9,095 nucleotides of DNA from an uncultured Alphaproteobacteria bacterium (GCA_903928755.1 CAIYSH010000346.1:1-9095), one strand, 5' to 3'. Positions 1 through 6,419 are shown, numbered from the stretch's first letter. The notes: generated by a model from the letters alone, not told the origin. Program-made: numbers and translations.

Positions 1-165
1 GAGCGTGGCGGACCCGGTCTGGGCCTGGCTTTGGTCAAGTCCATGGTCGAGCTGCACGGAGGATGGGTCGCCCTGGAAAGCGCGCCCGGTGCCGGGGCAG
101 CCTTTACCTGTCACCTTCCGGAAGGTGCCCAAGGCGCAGCAGGACATCCGGAGCTGAAGTTCTAG
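1..165 (+). CDS. Sensor histidine kinase, C-terminal fragment (5' end outside window)
   Basis: An open frame runs from the first base to a TAG at 163-165, giving 54 residues. It begins ERGGPGLGLALVKSMVELHG, followed by GWVALES, APGAGAAF and TCHLP. The GxGLGLALV stretch is the G2 box of the HATPase_c fold, which forms the ATP lid of histidine kinases. The GGWVALES..PGxG..F.CHLP ending is the usual last beta strand of that domain. About 15 hydrophilic residues follow it, so no receiver domain is attached at the C-terminus. The sensor, the dimerisation helix and the phosphorylated histidine would lie upstream of the window, so the signal and partner regulator cannot be named. The gene converges on the ferredoxin gene 71 bases away and is probably unrelated to it in function. 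Confidence 0.85.
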   Translation, partial: ERGGPGLGLALVKSMVELHGGWVALESAPGAGAAFTCHLPEGAQGAAGHPELKF

Positions 166-190
166 GCTCTAGAGATCGGCGCCATGTTGA

Positions 191-224
191 AGCGCCTCGG
201 GCGCTGCAGGACATCCCGCAGCGC
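191..224. terminator. Possible bidirectional terminator hairpins between convergent genes
   Basis: The 71-base gap between the kinase stop and the ferredoxin stop holds two perfect inverted repeats. AGCGCC-TCG-GGCGCT lies at 191-205 (6-bp stem, 3-base loop). GCGCTGC-N10-GCAGCGC lies at 201-207 with 218-224 (7-bp stem). They share bases 201-205, so only one can form at a time. Neither is followed by a clear T run on either strand, so this is not a textbook intrinsic terminator. The placement between two gene ends is the main reason for the call. Confidence 0.35.
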
Positions 225-236
225 TGCAAGGCCTCT

Positions 237-557
237 TTAGTGCTGGCTTTCCGGCAGGCGAACGACAAGACCGTCCAGAGCGTCAGTCACCTTGATCTGG
301 CAGGCCAGGCGGCTGTTGCCTTCGACGTTCTCAGCGAAGTCGAGCATGGATTCCTCCATGGCAGACTTGTCGCCGGTCTTGGCCAGCCAGGCTTCGTCCA
401 CATAGACGTGGCAGGTGGCGCAGGCACAGGCCCCGCCACAGTCGGCGTCAATGCCGGGAACATTGTTCTTCACGGCACCTTCCATGACGGAAAGACCGGT
501 CTTGACGTCCAGGGCGTGCTCGGCGCCGTTGTGCTCGATATAGATGATCTTGGCCAT
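237..557 (-). CDS. [2Fe-2S] ferredoxin, adrenodoxin/putidaredoxin type
   Basis: A 106-residue soluble one-electron carrier beginning MAKIIYIEHNGAEH. The four cluster ligands fit the adrenodoxin-type pattern C-x5-C-x2-C-x36-C: C40, C46 and C49 in the DADCGGACACATCHVYV segment, and C86 in RLACQI. C44 is an additional cysteine in the loop. Proteins of this type pass electrons from an FAD-containing NAD(P)H reductase to cytochrome P450s or other oxygenases; the reductase is encoded 19 bases upstream. The length is normal for the family. I chose the ATG at 557 because family members usually start MAKI and a GAGGGAG stretch (567-561) sits just before it. An in-frame ATG at 569 has AAAGG four bases upstream and would add four residues, so it cannot be excluded. 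The stop is TAA. Redox partners beyond the reductase are not visible here. Confidence 0.93.
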   Translation of the reverse strand: MAKIIYIEHNGAEHALDVKTGLSVMEGAVKNNVPGIDADCGGACACATCHVYVDEAWLAKTGDKSAMEESMLDFAENVEGNSRLACQIKVTDALDGLVVRLPESQH

Positions 558-576
558 GGGCTCCCTCATGCCGCCT

Positions 577-1809
577 TTAAGCGGCGACCTCTTTCATGGA
601 AATGGATGTGTCTGCAAGTCTTGCCGTGTTTACAGGCTTGCGGTTTCCGATCAGTTGCCGACCCATCATGAATTCTGGCGGCGAATTTATGGCTTCCACC
701 GATTGCAGCTGGTCGCCCTTCAGGTGGAATATGGCGAACTTGTTGCTGGACGGGTCACCACGCACCAGAATCCGGTCAGCATCGAAGGGGTATCCGGCTA
801 TCTGCAGCTTCAGGTCATATTGATCCGACCACTGCCAGGGCGTCTCGCCTGCAGGCGCCGGGCGGCCGGTAATGGCGCAGGCTGCCTGCTTGGCCTGTTC
901 CAGGGCGTTGGGCACGCTTTCCATGCGGAACATGCGGTTGTCGTAGATCGGCATGGGCCGCTGGGCGACATCACCAATGGCGAAAATGCTGGGATCCGAC
1001 GTCCGGGCTTCCAGATTGACGACGACACCCCGGGCACAGTCAAGGCCGGCCTCCCTGGCCAGCTCCTCATTAGGCGCGACGCCCACGCCGACCAGAACCA
1101 GATCGCAGGCAATGGTTCGGCCATCAGCCAGGGTGACGCCGGTGACCTTGCCGTCCTTGCCGGCAAAGCCGGTAGCGCTGGCGCCCAGCTCGAACTTCAC
1201 GCCCCTGGCCTCATGATAGGTCTGGAAAAAGGTCGACAGGGTTTCACAGGCCACCCGGGCCAGGATGCGGGCCTCGCGCTCCAGAATGACCGCATTGGCA
1301 CCCAGGGCGCGGGACGACGCTGCGGCCTCCAGGCCGATATAGCCGCCACCGACAATGGCGACGGTCTTGCCGGGACCAAGGGCAGACTTGAGGGCTTCGG
1401 CGTCTGCGGCTGTGCGCAGTTCCAGAACGCCATCGAGGTCCGCGCCGGGAATCGGCAGACGGATAGGCCGCGCCCCGGTGGCGAGAATTGCGGTGTCGTA
1501 GGGCAGGCTCGATCCGTCCGACAGGGTCAGGATCTTGCCTGCACGATCAATGGCGGTCACCCGGACATTGGGGCGGAAGTCGATCCCATTGTCGGCGTAG
1601 AACTCCAGGGGCTTCAGGGCCAGGGAGTCGGCGTCCGCCTCACCCTTCAGCCAGGCCTTGGACAGGGGCGGCCGCTGATAGGGGGGAATGGGTTCTTCCC
1701 CGATCAGGGTGATCTGACCCTGGAAATCATATTGCCGCAAAAGAGCCGCCGCCGTGCCGCCGGCATGACCGGCGCCGATGATCACGATATGGGCTGGCTT
1801 TTCGCTCAT
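577..1809 (-). CDS. Ferredoxin--NAD(P)+ reductase, putidaredoxin-reductase/rubredoxin-reductase family
   Basis: A 410-residue cytoplasmic flavoprotein that should carry electrons from NADH (or NADPH) through FAD to the neighbouring ferredoxin. The first dinucleotide fold carries GxGxxG at G12, G14 and G17 (IIGAGHAGG), which binds FAD. An ATGARP box is at 110-115. The second fold carries GGGYIG at 154-159 for NAD(P)H. The FAD-closing FAIGDVA motif is at 276-282. From about residue 325 a small C-terminal domain contains WSDQY (337-341), typical of oxygenase-coupled reductases rather than glutathione reductases. No redox-active CxxxxC pair is present near the FAD site, which fits this one-electron-acceptor class. 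The start ATG is preceded by GGGAAGAAG. The gene lies 57 bases after sdhB and 19 before the ferredoxin, so at least the latter pair is co-transcribed. NADH preference is usual in the family but not proved here. Confidence 0.93.
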   Translation of the reverse strand: MSEKPAHIVIIGAGHAGGTAAALLRQYDFQGQITLIGEEPIPPYQRPPLSKAWLKGEADADSLALKPLEFYADNGIDFRPNVRVTAIDRAGKILTLSDGSSLPYDTAILATGARPIRLPIPGADLDGVLELRTAADAEALKSALGPGKTVAIVGGGYIGLEAAASSRALGANAVILEREARILARVACETLSTFFQTYHEARGVKFELGASATGFAGKDGKVTGVTLADGRTIACDLVLVGVGVAPNEELAREAGLDCARGVVVNLEARTSDPSIFAIGDVAQRPMPIYDNRMFRMESVPNALEQAKQAACAITGRPAPAGETPWQWSDQYDLKLQIAGYPFDADRILVRGDPSSNKFAIFHLKGDQLQSVEAINSPPEFMMGRQLIGNRKPVNTARLADTSISMKEVAA

Positions 1810-1848
1810 CTTCTTCCCATGCGCAAAAATGACGGACGCGTCAACTTA

Positions 1849-1863
1849 CCGAACGGTGTTCGG
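1849..1863 (-). other. Short hairpin just after sdhB stop
   Basis: A perfect 6-bp stem with a 3-base loop, CCGAAC-ACC-GTTCGG read on the minus strand, starts three bases after the sdhB TGA. The bases that follow (TAAGTTGACG) are not a T run, so full intrinsic termination is unlikely. It could partly attenuate transcription into the reductase gene, or protect the 3' end of the sdhCDAB message from exonucleases. Confidence 0.4.
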
Positions 1864-1866
1864 ATA

Positions 1867-2649
1867 TCAGACGACGCGATCGGCCAGCATCTTCTTGACC
1901 TCGGCAATGGCCTTGGCCGGGTTCAGGCCCTTGGGACAGACCTGGGCGCAGTTCATGATGGTGTGGCAGCGATAGAGCTTGAAGGGATCCTCCAGGGCGT
2001 CCAGACGGTCGCCGGTCGCCTCGTCGCGGCTGTCGATCAGCCAGCGATAGGCGTGCAGCAGGGTGGCCGGGCCCAGGTACTTCTCACCGTTCCACCAATA
2101 GCTGGGGCACGAAGTGGTGCAGCAGGCACAGAGGATGCACTCATAGAGGCCGTCGATCTTTTCGCGGTCTTCCGGGCTCTGCAGCCACTCCCTTTGCGGC
2201 TCGGGCGAGGTGGTGTGCAGCCAGGGCTCGATGGAGGCATACTGGGCGTAGAAGTGGCTCAGGTCCGGGATCAGGTCTTTCAGCACCGGCATGGACGGCA
2301 AGGGCGAGATCTGGCAGTCGGCACCAGGGGTTTCCGCATGGCCGTGGGTGCAGGCCAGGGTGTTGCGGCCGCCCACATTCATGGCGCAGGACCCGCAGAC
2401 CCCTTCCCGGCACGACCGGCGGAAGGCCAGGGTCGGATCCATGGTGTTCTTGATATGGATCAGAACATCCAGGACCATGGGGCCGCAGGCGTCGACGTCG
2501 ACGTCATAGGTGTCCCAACGGGGATTTTCCGAGGTCTCGGGATCATAACGATAGACCTTGAAGGTCTTGACCTTGGCCGCCCCTGCGGGCGCCGGGTGGT
2601 GGCGGCCCTTCTGGACACGGGAGTTCTTCGGCAGGGCGAGTTGAACCAT
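1867..2649 (-). CDS. sdhB: Succinate dehydrogenase iron-sulfur subunit
   Basis: A 260-residue subunit that moves electrons from the SdhA flavin to the membrane quinone site through three iron-sulfur clusters. The N-terminal ferredoxin domain holds the [2Fe-2S] ligands C80, C85, C88 (SCREGVCGSC) and C100. The C-terminal domain reads CILCACCTTSCPSYWW from 171 and CHTIMNCAQVCPKGLNP from 228. By alignment with E. coli SdhB, C171, C174, C177 and C238 bind the [4Fe-4S] cluster and C181, C228 and C234 the [3Fe-4S] cluster. W186 matches the quinone-site tryptophan of E. coli. All ligands are present. The length, with about 25 extra N-terminal residues over E. coli, is normal for alphaproteobacterial and mitochondrial forms. 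The gene follows sdhA by 28 bases, with AAGGAAA as a ribosome binding site in the gap. It is a peripheral membrane protein on the cytoplasmic face. The stop is TGA. Confidence 0.98.
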   Translation of the reverse strand: MVQLALPKNSRVQKGRHHPAPAGAAKVKTFKVYRYDPETSENPRWDTYDVDVDACGPMVLDVLIHIKNTMDPTLAFRRSCREGVCGSCAMNVGGRNTLACTHGHAETPGADCQISPLPSMPVLKDLIPDLSHFYAQYASIEPWLHTTSPEPQREWLQSPEDREKIDGLYECILCACCTTSCPSYWWNGEKYLGPATLLHAYRWLIDSRDEATGDRLDALEDPFKLYRCHTIMNCAQVCPKGLNPAKAIAEVKKMLADRVV

Positions 2650-2677
2650 CAGACGATTTCCTTGGAGTCACCGAAGC

Positions 2678-4465
2678 CTAGTACACCCGCGCCTTGGGCG
2701 GGATGTAAGCGATGTCGTTGGTCATGGTGTAGTCGTGCACCGGGCGATAATCGAACTTCACCTTGCCGGTCTTGTCGTCGAGCCAGGACAGGGTGTGCTT
2801 CATCCAGGTCTTGTCGTCGCGATCGGGGAAGTCCTCGTGGGCGTGGGCCCCGCGGCTTTCGGTGCGGTTGTGGGCGCTGGTCACGGTGACCATGGCCTGG
2901 ACCACAAGGTTTTCAAACTCCAGGGTCTCCACCAGGTCGGTGTTCCAGATCATGCCGCGGTCCGAAACCTTGAGGTCCGTCCGCTTGGCCTGGACGGCCT
3001 GCATGCGCTTGACCCCATTGGCGAGGCTTTCCGAAGTGCGGAAGACAGCGGCGTCTTCCTGCATGACCTGCTGCATTTCCAGCCGGAGGTCTGCCGTGGT
3101 GGTGCCGCCATTGGCGTGGCGCAGCTTGTCGAACCGGGCCAGGTGGCCGTCGGTCATGGAAGGCTTGAGTTCAGGTTGGGTCGCCCCGGCCTTCACCGTA
3201 TCTGCAGCGCGCAGGGCAGCCGAACGTCCGAACACGACCAGGTCGATCAGCGAGTTCGAGCCCAGGCGGTTGGCACCATGCACAGACACGCAGGCGGCCT
3301 CACCCACAGCCATCAGGCCCGGCACGACCTTGTCCGGATCCTTGCCGGCCTTGGTCACCACCTCGGAATAGAAGTTCGTGGGAATGCCGCCCATATTGTA
3401 GTGCACGGTCGGCAGGACCGGGATGGGCTGCCTGGTCACATCGACGCCGGCGAAGATCCGGGCGCTTTCGGAAATGCCCGGCAGTCGCTGGTGCAGGATC
3501 TTGGGGTCCAGGTGGTCCAGGTGAAGGTGGATGTGGTCCTTCTTCGGACCCACGCCGCGGCCTTCCCGAATTTCGATGGTCATGGCACGGCTGACCATGT
3601 CCCGGGGGGCCAGGTCCTTCACGCTGGGGGCATAACGCTCCATGAAGCGCTCGCCCTCGGAATTGGTGAGATATCCGCCCTCGCCCCGGGCGCCCTCAGT
3701 GATCAGGCAGCCGGCACCATAAATGCCGGTGGGGTGGAACTGGACGAATTCCATGTCCTGCAGGGGCAGGCCGGCCCGCAGGGCCATGCCGCCGCCGTCG
3801 CCGGTGCAGGTGTGGGCGCTGGTGGCCGAGAAATAAGCGCGGCCATAGCCGCCGGTGGCCAGGATGACCAGTTGGGCCTGGAACCGGTGCAGGGTGCCAT
3901 CGTCCAGCTTCCAGGCCGTGACGCCCCGGCAGACGCCCTCATCCATGATCAGGTCGAGGCCGAAATACTCGATGAAGAACTCGGTGTTCTGGGCAAGGGC
4001 CTGACCATACATGGTGTGCAGCATGGCGTGACCAGTGCGGTCGGCCGCGGCGCAGGTGCGCTGGATCGGGGCTTCCCCGAAATTGCGGGTCATGCCGCCA
4101 AAGGCGCGCTGATAGATCTTGCCGTCCGGGGTGCGTGAAAAGGGCACGCCCCAGTGCTCCAGCTCATAGACCGCCGCCGGCGCATTGCGGCAGAGGTATT
4201 CAATGGCGTCCTGGTCACCCAGCCAGTCAGACCCCTTGACGGTGTCATACATATGCCAGCGCCAGTCATCCTCGCCCATATTGCCGAGGCTGGCGGAAAT
4301 CCCGCCCTGGGCCGCAACCGTGTGCGACCGGGTCGGAAAGACCTTGGAGATGCAGGCGGTCTTCAGACCCGCTGCTGCGCAACCCAGGGCCGCGCGAAGA
4401 CCGGAGCCGCCGGCCCCGACCACGACGACGTCGAACTTGTGATCGATGAACTGATAGGTCGACAT
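2678..4465 (-). CDS. sdhA: Succinate dehydrogenase flavoprotein subunit
   Basis: A 595-residue catalytic subunit that oxidises succinate to fumarate in the TCA cycle and passes two electrons via FAD to SdhB. An FAD-binding GAGGSG motif is at 17-22. H48 in RSHTVAAQGG is the covalent FAD attachment site (E. coli H45). Substrate-site residues are H244 in HPTG, R288 in PRDM, H355 in VHYNMGG and R400 in HGANRLG, matching E. coli H242, R286, H354 and R399. The C-terminus DYRPVHDYT...PPKARVY is typical of the mitochondrial/alphaproteobacterial branch. The start at 4465 (MSTYQFIDHKFD) fits the family and lies four bases after the sdhD stop, so translation is probably coupled; no strong Shine-Dalgarno is adjacent. 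An upstream ATG at 4540 lies inside sdhD and was not used. The flavinylation factor SdhE is not in the window. Confidence 0.98.
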   Translation of the reverse strand: MSTYQFIDHKFDVVVVGAGGSGLRAALGCAAAGLKTACISKVFPTRSHTVAAQGGISASLGNMGEDDWRWHMYDTVKGSDWLGDQDAIEYLCRNAPAAVYELEHWGVPFSRTPDGKIYQRAFGGMTRNFGEAPIQRTCAAADRTGHAMLHTMYGQALAQNTEFFIEYFGLDLIMDEGVCRGVTAWKLDDGTLHRFQAQLVILATGGYGRAYFSATSAHTCTGDGGGMALRAGLPLQDMEFVQFHPTGIYGAGCLITEGARGEGGYLTNSEGERFMERYAPSVKDLAPRDMVSRAMTIEIREGRGVGPKKDHIHLHLDHLDPKILHQRLPGISESARIFAGVDVTRQPIPVLPTVHYNMGGIPTNFYSEVVTKAGKDPDKVVPGLMAVGEAACVSVHGANRLGSNSLIDLVVFGRSAALRAADTVKAGATQPELKPSMTDGHLARFDKLRHANGGTTTADLRLEMQQVMQEDAAVFRTSESLANGVKRMQAVQAKRTDLKVSDRGMIWNTDLVETLEFENLVVQAMVTVTSAHNRTESRGAHAHEDFPDRDDKTWMKHTLSWLDDKTGKVKFDYRPVHDYTMTNDIAYIPPKARVY

Positions 4466-4469
4466 GAGC

Positions 4470-4859
4470 CTAGAGAGCGCCTCCCAGCGCGACCTTGAGA
4501 ATTGAGAAAATTGCCAGGCTGCCCACCAGGACACTGACAAACATGTTGAGCACCAGCAGGACGGCCTTGGTCAGGGTCTTGTGGATATAGTCCTCCACGA
4601 TCACCCGCATGCCCGCATGCATGTGCCAGTAGGCCGTCGCCGTCAGCAGGACCATCAGGACCGCATTGAGGGGTTCACTGACCCAGAGCACGGCACCCTG
4701 ATAGTCAAGACTGGCAAGACGCAGAATTCCGAAGACCATCCAGAGCACGAGCGGCACCAGGGCAATGGCACTGACCCGTTCGGCCAGCCAGTGCGAGGCT
4801 CCGTGATGGGCGGCCCCGAGGCCCCGGGCGCGGCCCAGAGGTGTGCGATAACTGGCCAT
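4470..4859 (-). CDS. sdhD: Succinate dehydrogenase membrane anchor subunit D
   Basis: A 129-residue inner-membrane protein with three predicted helices, roughly residues 29-49, 56-80 and 97-124. With SdhC it anchors SdhAB, binds haem b and forms the ubiquinone site. The N-terminal GAAHHGASHWLAERVSAIAL segment is typical of the alphaproteobacterial family. In the segment HMHAGMRVIVEDYIH, H79 aligns with the E. coli haem ligand H71 (same distance to the DY pair) and Y91 with the quinone-site tyrosine Y83. Its ATG overlaps the sdhC stop by one base (TGATG), a sign of coupled translation, and its TAG is four bases before sdhA. The family diverges quickly, so the call rests on motif and context together. 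Confidence 0.95.
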   Translation of the reverse strand: MASYRTPLGRARGLGAAHHGASHWLAERVSAIALVPLVLWMVFGILRLASLDYQGAVLWVSEPLNAVLMVLLTATAYWHMHAGMRVIVEDYIHKTLTKAVLLVLNMFVSVLVGSLAIFSILKVALGGAL

Positions 4860-5251
4860 CAGACGGCTCCCGTGGTGATGGCGATGCCCCAGATGACCAG
4901 GGTCGCGACGATGGCGAAGGCAATGGCGACAACAGCACTGAAGTTCGCAGACTTGATATCCAGACCCCGGCCTGAATCCCAGACCAGATGCCGGATGCCG
5001 TTGGCGAGATGATAGAAGACCCCCAGGGTCAGCAGAAACAGGACGACCTTGCCGAGCGGGCTGCCCATCAGGTGCCTGTAGGAATCATAAACGGCAGATC
5101 CAGAAGCCAGGGCGACAGCCCAGCCAGCCAGGATGAGCGCTCCGGCATAAAGTCCCGCCCCGCTCGCACGGTGGGCGATGGAGGTGAACATGGTCAGGTG
5201 CCATCGCCAGACCTGGACATGTGGCGAAAGCGGACGATCAGCATCTATCAT
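4859..5251 (-). CDS. sdhC: Succinate dehydrogenase cytochrome b556 subunit C
   Basis: A 130-residue inner-membrane subunit and first gene of the sdhCDAB operon. The N-terminus RPLSPHVQVWRWH and SIAHRASG is the SdhC signature; S24 and R28 correspond to the quinone-site S27 and R31 of E. coli. H81 in YHLANGIRHLVWD aligns with the haem b ligand H84. Three membrane helices are visible at about 30-50, 68-88 and 105-126. It pairs with SdhD to hold haem b at the membrane interface. The ATG at 5251 is preceded by a modest GGGAA six bases away, and the family usually begins only a few residues before RPLSPH, which supports this start. A promoter lies about 30 to 60 bases upstream, and a divergent LysR gene begins 176 bases away. 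Confidence 0.97.
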   Translation of the reverse strand: MIDADRPLSPHVQVWRWHLTMFTSIAHRASGAGLYAGALILAGWAVALASGSAVYDSYRHLMGSPLGKVVLFLLTLGVFYHLANGIRHLVWDSGRGLDIKSANFSAVVAIAFAIVATLVIWGIAITTGAV

Positions 5252-5281
5252 GACGGTTCCCGATAGGACTTGGCGCGTCCG

Positions 5282-5309
5282 GTTTTAAGCCCGGAGGTGT
5301 CTGTGTCAA
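5282..5309 (-). promoter_or_regulatory. Probable sigma70 promoter of sdhCDAB
   Basis: Read on the minus strand, a perfect -35 box TTGACA (5309-5304) is followed after 16 bases by TAAAAC (5287-5282), a 4/6 match to the -10 box. Transcription would start near 5275, leaving a leader of about 24 bases before the sdhC ATG. The -10 box sits in the loop of an inverted repeat, TCCGG at 5278-5282 with CCGGA at 5291-5295, which might be an operator or chance in GC-rich DNA. Confidence 0.65.
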
Positions 5310-5342
5310 CGCAGGGGCGCAATCTGAGTGATAAACAGGCCA

Positions 5343-5363
5343 GACTTCGCGTTCAGAGAAGTC
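5343..5363. promoter_or_regulatory. Candidate LysR-type operator between lysR and sdhC
   Basis: A perfect dyad GACTTC-N9-GAAGTC occupies this site. Inside it is T-N11-A (T5347 to A5359), the core shape of LysR-family binding sites. Its centre is about 78 bases upstream of the predicted sdh transcription start and 75 bases before the lysR ATG, so one site could serve both directions, as is common for divergent LysR genes. A further GAAGTC half-site sits at 5422-5427, directly before the lysR ATG. Binding is inferred from pattern and position only. Confidence 0.5.
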
Positions 5364-5408
5364 GCTCGAAACTCGAGTGCCATGCAATAGGTATTTTCCA
5401 TAGCCTTC

Positions 5409-5425
5409 CTTCGTGAAAGACGAAG
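5409..5425 (+). promoter_or_regulatory. Hairpin covering the ribosome binding region of the LysR gene
   Basis: CTTCGT-GAAAG-ACGAAG is a perfect 6-bp stem with a 5-base loop that ends two bases before the ATG at 5428. The only purine-rich stretch available as a ribosome binding site (GAAAGACGAAG) lies in its loop and 3' arm, so folding could hold back translation of the regulator. The stem is short and AT/GC mixed, so its strength in the cell is uncertain. Confidence 0.35.
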
Positions 5426-5427
5426 TC

Positions 5428-6312
5428 ATGCGATTTGATCTCACCGATCTGAAACTGTTCTGCGACGTCCTGGATGCCGGCTCGATCACCGCGGGTGCCG
5501 AACGCAGCGCCCTGGCCCTCTCGGCCGCATCCACCCGGATCCGGGGGATGGAGGAAACACTTGGCACCCCCCTTCTGACCCGGACACGCCAGGGGGTGGT
5601 TCCCACAGCCGCGGGACGAACCCTTCTGCACCATGCCCGGTCCATATTGACCCAGAGCGCCCGCCTGCGTGAGGATCTTGGGGCCTTCGCCCACGGCCTG
5701 TCCGGAGAGGTCCGGCTTCTGGCCAACACCAACGCCCTTACGGAATTCCTGCCGGAAGTGCTCAGCGCCTTCCTGGCCGCCTATCCCCAGGTCAGCATCG
5801 ACCTGGAAGAGAAACTTTCGGATGAGATCGTCGGCCTTATCGCCGAAGGGGTCGGGGATATCGGCATTGTCGCCGGGACCGTCGATGTTGGCGGACTGAC
5901 CGCTTTTCCTTTCAGGTCGGACCGGTTCGTTGTGGTGGCGAGGAAAGGCCATCCGCTGTCCGCTGGCGGCACCACAGCCTTCTCGGAGGTCCTGGACTGT
6001 GACCTGGTGGGGTTGGACCGGGCCAGCTCACTGCAGAGGTTTCTGGCAGACAAGGCCGCCCGGGGCGGCCGCCCCCTGCGCCTGAGGGTCCAGCTCCGGA
6101 GCTTCGACGCTGTCTGCAGGCTTGTGGAGCAGGGGGTCGGGGTCGGAGTCGTGCCACAGACCACCGCCCGTCGCGCGGCCCAGACCATGGCCCTGGACAT
6201 CATCGAGCTTACCGATGACTGGGCCATGCGGGAACTGAAGATCGTCGTGCGGGATCTGGCGGCCCTCCGGCCCTATGCCTGGGCCCTGGTGGAGCGGCTT
6301 CGTCCCGGTTGA
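5428..6312 (+). CDS. LysR-family transcriptional regulator, divergent from sdhCDAB
   Basis: A 294-residue DNA-binding regulator of normal family length. The N-terminal winged helix-turn-helix starts MRFDLTDLKLF; GSITAGAERSALALSAAST (about 18-36) is the helix-turn-helix, followed by RIRGMEETLGTPLLTR and the TAAGRTLL wing end. A linker helix spans about 62-90. From about 93 a periplasmic-binding-protein-like effector domain follows, with FLPEVLSAFLAAYPQVSIDL and GVGVGVVPQ as typical landmarks. The ligand cannot be deduced. I chose ATG 5428 because the family usually starts MRFDLTDL; a GTG at 5413 would add five residues and has no better ribosome binding site. Its position opposite sdhCDAB, with a dyad between them, makes that operon the likeliest target, along with its own gene. 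The effector could be a TCA-cycle acid, but that is a guess from context. Confidence 0.93.
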   Translation: MRFDLTDLKLFCDVLDAGSITAGAERSALALSAASTRIRGMEETLGTPLLTRTRQGVVPTAAGRTLLHHARSILTQSARLREDLGAFAHGLSGEVRLLANTNALTEFLPEVLSAFLAAYPQVSIDLEEKLSDEIVGLIAEGVGDIGIVAGTVDVGGLTAFPFRSDRFVVVARKGHPLSAGGTTAFSEVLDCDLVGLDRASSLQRFLADKAARGGRPLRLRVQLRSFDAVCRLVEQGVGVGVVPQTTARRAAQTMALDIIELTDDWAMRELKIVVRDLAALRPYAWALVERLRPG

Positions 6313-6319
6313 GCGGGAC
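6302..6319 (+). terminator. Hairpin spanning the stop codon of the LysR gene
   Basis: GTCCCG-GTTGAG-CGGGAC is a perfect 6-bp GC-rich stem with a 6-base loop that contains the TGA at 6310-6312. A second inverted repeat, GCCCTG at 6324-6329 with CAGGGC at 6345-6350, follows closely. No T run comes after either, so termination would be weak or factor-dependent. Confidence 0.3.
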
Positions 6320-6405
6320 CGAGGCCCTGTCTGCGGCCCCGGAGCAGGGCGCGGCCACGGTCTGGAATCGACGGAAAACACTGCTATTGAGGGGGTGTCT
6401 GCTTC

Positions 6406-6412
6406 GAAAAGG
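6406..6412 (+). promoter_or_regulatory. Ribosome binding site fixing the start of the DUF4239 gene
   Basis: GAAAAGG lies seven bases before the ATG at 6420. It favours that start over the non-ATG codon at 6309, which would overlap the end of the LysR gene and add a stretch with no family resemblance. The rest of the 107-base gap (6313-6419) shows no convincing promoter. Confidence 0.55.
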
Positions 6413-6419
6413 CCCCTCC

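Noticed and set aside
1810..1846. Promoter for the reductase gene (TTGACG on the minus strand at 1844-1839)
   Set aside because: No acceptable -10 box follows at 15 to 19 bases, and the space runs into the ribosome binding site and start codon.
544..2889. Very long plus-strand open frame (781 codons) opposite the reductase, sdhB and the end of sdhA
   Set aside because: It is antisense to three well-conserved genes, its translation is glycine- and alanine-rich without any recognisable domain, and such frames are expected opposite high-GC genes with strong codon bias.
2735..4138. Plus-strand open frame (467 codons) opposite sdhA
   Set aside because: Antisense shadow of a certain gene. It starts inside sdhA, has no ribosome binding site and shows no known fold motif.
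4466..4540. Upstream ATG adding 25 residues to SdhA
   Set aside because: The extension lies inside sdhD and reads like a shadow sequence; family members start close to STYQFIDHKFD.
5369..5397. Plus-strand promoter for the LysR gene using TATTTT at 5392-5397
   Set aside because: The matching -35 position (AAACTC) does not resemble a consensus. A promoter must exist near here, but I cannot place it.
5413..5427. GTG start five codons upstream in the LysR gene
   Set aside because: No ribosome binding site precedes it, and the usual family N-terminus MRFDLTDL begins at the ATG at 5428.
6309..6419. Upstream start adding 37 residues to the DUF4239 protein
   Set aside because: It would need a TTG inside the last codons of the LysR gene, and the added residues precede a hydrophobic N-terminal helix that already has a good ribosome binding site at 6406-6412.
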